Shown: one piece after another, positions 61,474 through 64,000 of the stretch | Position numbering within the stretch: the first letter of the stretch is position 1 | Layout: each line of letters opens with the position of its first letter | Source of the DNA: Bowdeniella nasicola | GTDB lineage: Bacteria; Actinomycetota; Actinomycetes; Actinomycetales; Actinomycetaceae | NCBI RefSeq assembly: GCF_900107735.1 | Contig: NZ_FNQV01000011.1 | Location: 35,550 to 99,549, forward strand | Reading direction: 5' to 3' | Length of the DNA stretch: 64,000 nucleotides | The notes under the pieces: model-generated | Seen by the model: only the letters and a program-made list of their open reading frames with translations | The model's database searches: none | What the model was told of the DNA's origin: nothing | Made by a program: the position numbers and the translations under genes

Positions 61474-62811
61474 ATGACCGAGACCCGCACCACGGCGCTG
61501 TTAACGGATAAGTACGAGCTGACCATGATCGACGCGGCGATCGCCTCCGGGCACGCCGATCGGCTCAGTGTCTTCGAGCTTTTTGGCCGGCGACTGCCCG
61601 CCACCCGGCGCTACGGAGTCGTCGCCGGAATCGCCCGCGTGCTGGATGCCGTCGAAGATTTCCGTTTCACCCCCGACGAGATTGCCTATCTGCGGGACTC
61701 AACGACGCTGAGCGATGAGACGCTGGACTTCCTCGCCGATTACCGCTTTTCGGGCGATATCTCGGGCTACGCCGAGGGCGAGTGCTACCTGCCGGGCTCT
61801 CCCCTGCTCTCCGTCACCGGCACCTTTGCCGAAGCCGTGCTGCTGGAGACGGTGCTGCTGGCGATTCTTAACCACGACTGCGCCGTCGCCGCCGCAGCCT
61901 CCCGCATGACGAGCGCGGCCCACGGCCGGCCATGTCTGGAGATGGGAGCGCGCCGCACTCACGAGGAGGCCGCCGTTGCCGCAGCGCGCGCGGCCGTCGT
62001 AGCCGGCTTTGCGGGCAGCTCCATTTTGGAGGCCGGACGCTCCTACGGAATCGAGACGATCGGCACCGCGGCGCATTCCTTCACGCTGCTCTACGACTCT
62101 GAAGAGGAAGCCTTCGACGCCCAGATCGCTGCCCTTGGCCCAGGCACGACGCTGCTCGTCGATACCTACGACGTGACAACGGGGGTGGAGCGCGCTGTAG
62201 CCGCAGCCCGCCGCGCCGGAGGCGAGCTCGGGGCCGTCCGACTCGACTCGGGCGACCTCATCGCCCAGGCCTTCACCGTGCGCCAGCAGCTCGACGATCT
62301 CGGCGCGCACGACACCAAGATCACCGTCACCTCGGACCTCGATGAGTACGCCATCGCGGCGCTCGGCGCCGCCCCCGTCGACTCGTATGGCGTCGGCACC
62401 AAGGTCGTGACAGGTTCTGGCCATCCCACCGCAGAGCTCGTGTACAAGCTCGTGGCACGTCAGGATGACAGCGGCCAGTGGACGCCGGTGGCGAAGAAAT
62501 CCAGCTCCAAGCAGTCAATCGGAGGTCGCAAGTATGCCGGCCGCGTCGTTGCCGAAGGGCATGCCGCCGTCGAGCTCGTCGTCGCCAGCGATGATCCGCA
62601 AGCAGCTCGCGACTACCTCGCCTCTCGCGGCGCACGCCCCCTTCAGGTGGACCTCGTCAGCGGCGGCGAGATCAACGAGGAGCATCGCGGCCCTGCAGCC
62701 CTGGACGCTGCCCGGAAGCGGCACGAATCCTCCCGCGCAGAACTCCCCTACCAGGCATGGCGCCTGTCCGAGGGTGAGCCTGCGATCCCAACCGTCATGG
62801 AAGTTCTCTAG
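61474..62811 (+). CDS. pncB: Nicotinate phosphoribosyltransferase
   Basis: 445 residues. LLTDKYELTMIDAAIASGHA, FELFGRRLPATRRYGVVAGI, LEMGARRTHEEAA, GTAAHSFTLLYDSEEEAF and VRLDSGDLIAQAF match the family; the autophosphorylated His lies in GTAAHSF. It makes nicotinate mononucleotide from nicotinate and PRPP in NAD salvage. Divergent from clpS across 71 bases. Confidence 0.95.
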   Translation: MTETRTTALLTDKYELTMIDAAIASGHADRLSVFELFGRRLPATRRYGVVAGIARVLDAVEDFRFTPDEIAYLRDSTTLSDETLDFLADYRFSGDISGYAEGECYLPGSPLLSVTGTFAEAVLLETVLLAILNHDCAVAAAASRMTSAAHGRPCLEMGARRTHEEAAVAAARAAVVAGFAGSSILEAGRSYGIETIGTAAHSFTLLYDSEEEAFDAQIAALGPGTTLLVDTYDVTTGVERAVAAARRAGGELGAVRLDSGDLIAQAFTVRQQLDDLGAHDTKITVTSDLDEYAIAALGAAPVDSYGVGTKVVTGSGHPTAELVYKLVARQDDSGQWTPVAKKSSSKQSIGGRKYAGRVVAEGHAAVELVVASDDPQAARDYLASRGARPLQVDLVSGGEINEEHRGPAALDAARKRHESSRAELPYQAWRLSEGEPAIPTVMEVL

Positions 62812-62837
62812 GCTTTCGCTCAATTCACACGACTAGT

Positions 62838-62864
62838 CCCCTGCTACCGGTTTGGCGGCAGGGG
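62838..62864 (+). terminator. Hairpin after pncB
   Basis: CCCCTGC (62838-62844) and GCAGGGG (62858-62864) with a 13-base loop. No T tract, so a weak terminator call; it lies between convergent pncB and the HNH gene. Confidence 0.45.
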
Positions 62865-62890
62865 GCTCGTCGTTGCTGCGCGGGTGTGCG

Positions 62891-64000
62891 TTAGAAGGGT
62901 GGTGGTCCGTTGAGGGCTTCGTCAAAGCGCCAGTCGTTGGCTAGGGTGAAGCCGCGCGGCTGCGCTGCCGCGTTTGTCTCGGCTGTCTCGGCTGCTGCGG
63001 TGGTGGTGAGGGGTTGATCGTCTGGGCCGGGTGGTGCGTTGCTTTCGGTGTTGCCTTTGGGGCGCGGGATATCGCATATCGGTGGCGTGAGCCGGGGATG
63101 GTAGATGGGCTGTTGGTCGGGGTCGATCCTTCTGGGTGGTTTTGCGGCTGGGATCCCGTTTTGGTCGATGATGATGGTCCAGCTGTTGGGGTCGTCGGGT
63201 GGTTTCTCGACTCGGGGATGATGCCGTGAACACACGAGTGCCAGGTTGGTGAGGTTGGTGGGTCCGCCACTTTCCCACGAAACAATATGGTGCGCTACGC
63301 ATCCTTCGGGTGGGTCGGTGCACATCGGGAAGACACATCCCCCGTCCCGGAGGGCTAGGAGTTTCCGTAGCTTCTTGCTAGCGAGGCGGGTTTCTCGTCC
63401 CCGGTCTGCTTCGCGTGTGTCCCAAATGTGGCGGGAACGCTCCGGGAAGGAGACCGTGGGGTCCTCAACGATCGTCGGGGCGGGCGGTGCCGGCGTCAAC
63501 ACCATGGTTTCTGGTTCGGTTGTGCTGGTTGTCGGCTCCGTGGCGCTGGCGCTGGGACGTGAGGTGTCGCCATAGGTGAAGTCATCGTCGGACATGATGC
63601 GGTCGATAAGCGACTCGGCATCATCTTCAAAGGAGTCCGCTTCCGGGCCCTCCATATCGGCTCCATGACTTCCATTGCCACCAGGGTTATTCGGGAGCGG
63701 GCTTCCGCCACCACCATTGTTGCCTGACGGGCCGTCCTCACCTGAGGGGTCGTCGTCACCGGAGGGGTCGTCGTCACCGGAGGGGTCGTCGTTGCCGTAG
63801 GGGCCGGGGCCATCAAACGGATCCTGCCCATCGAACGGATCCTGCCCATCGAACGGATCCTGACCATCAGATGGGTCTTCGCCGTTGAAGAGATCTTCGG
63901 AAGGATCCTGATCTGTCGGGTCCTGGCCGCCCGGGGTGTCGTTTCCGGTGAGGTGGGTGAGGTCGTCTGCTTCGGGTGGGTAGTGCCCGGTCATGGTGGT
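62891..64000 (-). CDS. DUF222/HNH endonuclease family protein (13E12-type), partial
   Basis: The frame stays open to the right edge, so the N-terminal DUF222 part is missing. What is seen: a long acidic, repeat-rich linker, then an HNH nuclease domain: SKKLRKLLALRDGGCVFPMC, EGCVAHHIVSWESGGPTNLT and NLALVCSRHHPRV, with the zinc Cys pairs and catalytic His. Such multi-copy actinobacterial genes (REP13E12-like) are of uncertain role, perhaps mobile or DNA-modification linked. The C-terminal 80 residues are Pro-rich. ATG 63994 is just an in-frame Met. Confidence 0.85.
   Translation of the reverse strand, partial: TTMTGHYPPEADDLTHLTGNDTPGGQDPTDQDPSEDLFNGEDPSDGQDPFDGQDPFDGQDPFDGPGPYGNDDPSGDDDPSGDDDPSGEDGPSGNNGGGGSPLPNNPGGNGSHGADMEGPEADSFEDDAESLIDRIMSDDDFTYGDTSRPSASATEPTTSTTEPETMVLTPAPPAPTIVEDPTVSFPERSRHIWDTREADRGRETRLASKKLRKLLALRDGGCVFPMCTDPPEGCVAHHIVSWESGGPTNLTNLALVCSRHHPRVEKPPDDPNSWTIIIDQNGIPAAKPPRRIDPDQQPIYHPRLTPPICDIPRPKGNTESNAPPGPDDQPLTTTAAAETAETNAAAQPRGFTLANDWRFDEALNGPPPF
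63744..63797 (-). repeat. 18-bp tandem repeat A in HNH gene
   Basis: GAGGGGTCGTCGTCACCG at 63744-63761, 63762-63779 and 63780-63797 (third diverged at two bases). Encodes repeated Asp-Asp-Pro-Ser-Gly on the minus strand; in frame. Confidence 0.9.
63811..63882 (-). repeat. 18-bp tandem repeat B in HNH gene
   Basis: CATCGAACGGATCCTGCC-type units at 63811-63828, 63829-63846, 63847-63864 and a degenerate fourth to 63882. Encodes Asp-Gly-Gln-Asp-Pro-Phe repeats. Same unit length as repeat A but unrelated sequence. Confidence 0.9.

Noticed and set aside
63744..63882. CRISPR-like repeats
   Set aside because: Units are 18 bases, directly adjacent without spacers, and encode protein repeats in frame.

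Overview
The window is high-GC, densely packed DNA from an actinomycete, most likely of the Actinomycetaceae type (Trueperella/Actinomyces-like); genus is my inference, made without database access. The signs are an rplU-rpmA-obg block next to a large RNase E, an rpmB/FakA-like/recG/rsmD/coaD/yceD/rnc/mutM run, a thiL/DUF3515/ddl/gpsA/plsC/murA/leuDC block with a divergent LtbR-type IclR regulator, a non-discriminating-type GluRS beside tRNA-Glu and tRNA-Gln, and the rdgB-rph-ppc-MBL-murI-DUF2017-clpS-pncB run. Almost all the DNA is coding, and many genes overlap by 1-8 bases (ATGA, GTGA, TAGTG). No phage, insertion sequence or CRISPR array was found.

Layout. 0-4.5 kb: a carbohydrate locus with a SIS-domain sugar-phosphate protein (cut by the window edge), an AEC permease, a DeoR-family regulator and a GH112 galacto-N-biose/lacto-N-biose phosphorylase gene broken by a frameshift. 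A 16-bp operator-like sequence is shared by the SIS and phosphorylase promoters. 4.5-9.4 kb: obg, rpmA, rplU, rne (minus strand). 9.8-18.3 kb: cydA, cydB, cydD, cydC (cytochrome bd oxidase and its maturation exporter), with a DosS/DevS-like GAF sensor kinase coupled to cydC and a DosR-like regulator lying tail-to-tail with the kinase. 18.3-26.1 kb: mutM, rnc, yceD, a coiled-coil gene, coaD, rsmD, recG, a DhaL/FakA-like gene (minus strand) and divergent rpmB. 26-37.6 kb: two VOC proteins, thiL, a DUF3515 lipoprotein, ddl, a Ser/Pro-rich lipoprotein, gpsA, plsC, murA, leuD, leuC, ltbR-like gene and a GT4 glycosyltransferase. 37.7-39.6 kb: an ABC exporter (ATPase frameshifted) with a small XRE regulator. 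39.6-49.4 kb: tRNA-Glu x2, tRNA-Gln, gltX, hrpB, a MalY/PatB C-S lyase, an FAH-family hydrolase, a Ski2-like helicase and a membrane protein. 49.4-54.9 kb: tRNA-Lys, a lipoprotein/OmpA pair, a FAD amine/D-amino-acid dehydrogenase, a YggS-type PLP protein, bcp, tRNA-Leu, a degenerate Nudix (DUF4916) protein and DUF3054. 54.8-62.8 kb: rdgB, rph, ppc, an MBL protein, murI, DUF2017, clpS, pncB. The right edge holds part of a DUF222/HNH (13E12-type) endonuclease gene with two internal 18-bp tandem repeats.

The most interesting point is a likely self-contained oxygen/redox circuit. Two abutting 20-bp sequences upstream of cydA (9750-9789) each match 15 of 20 positions of the mycobacterial DosR box. 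The regulator at 17673-18323 keeps the DosR DNA-contact residues (K, K, N in AEKTVKN). The kinase at 16006-17670 keeps the HPP segment that carries the heme-ligand histidine of DosS. Together they suggest that a DosRS-type system controls the bd oxidase here. Two frameshifted genes (gnpA and the ABC ATPase) both need a net two-base correction, and could be real decay or sequence errors.
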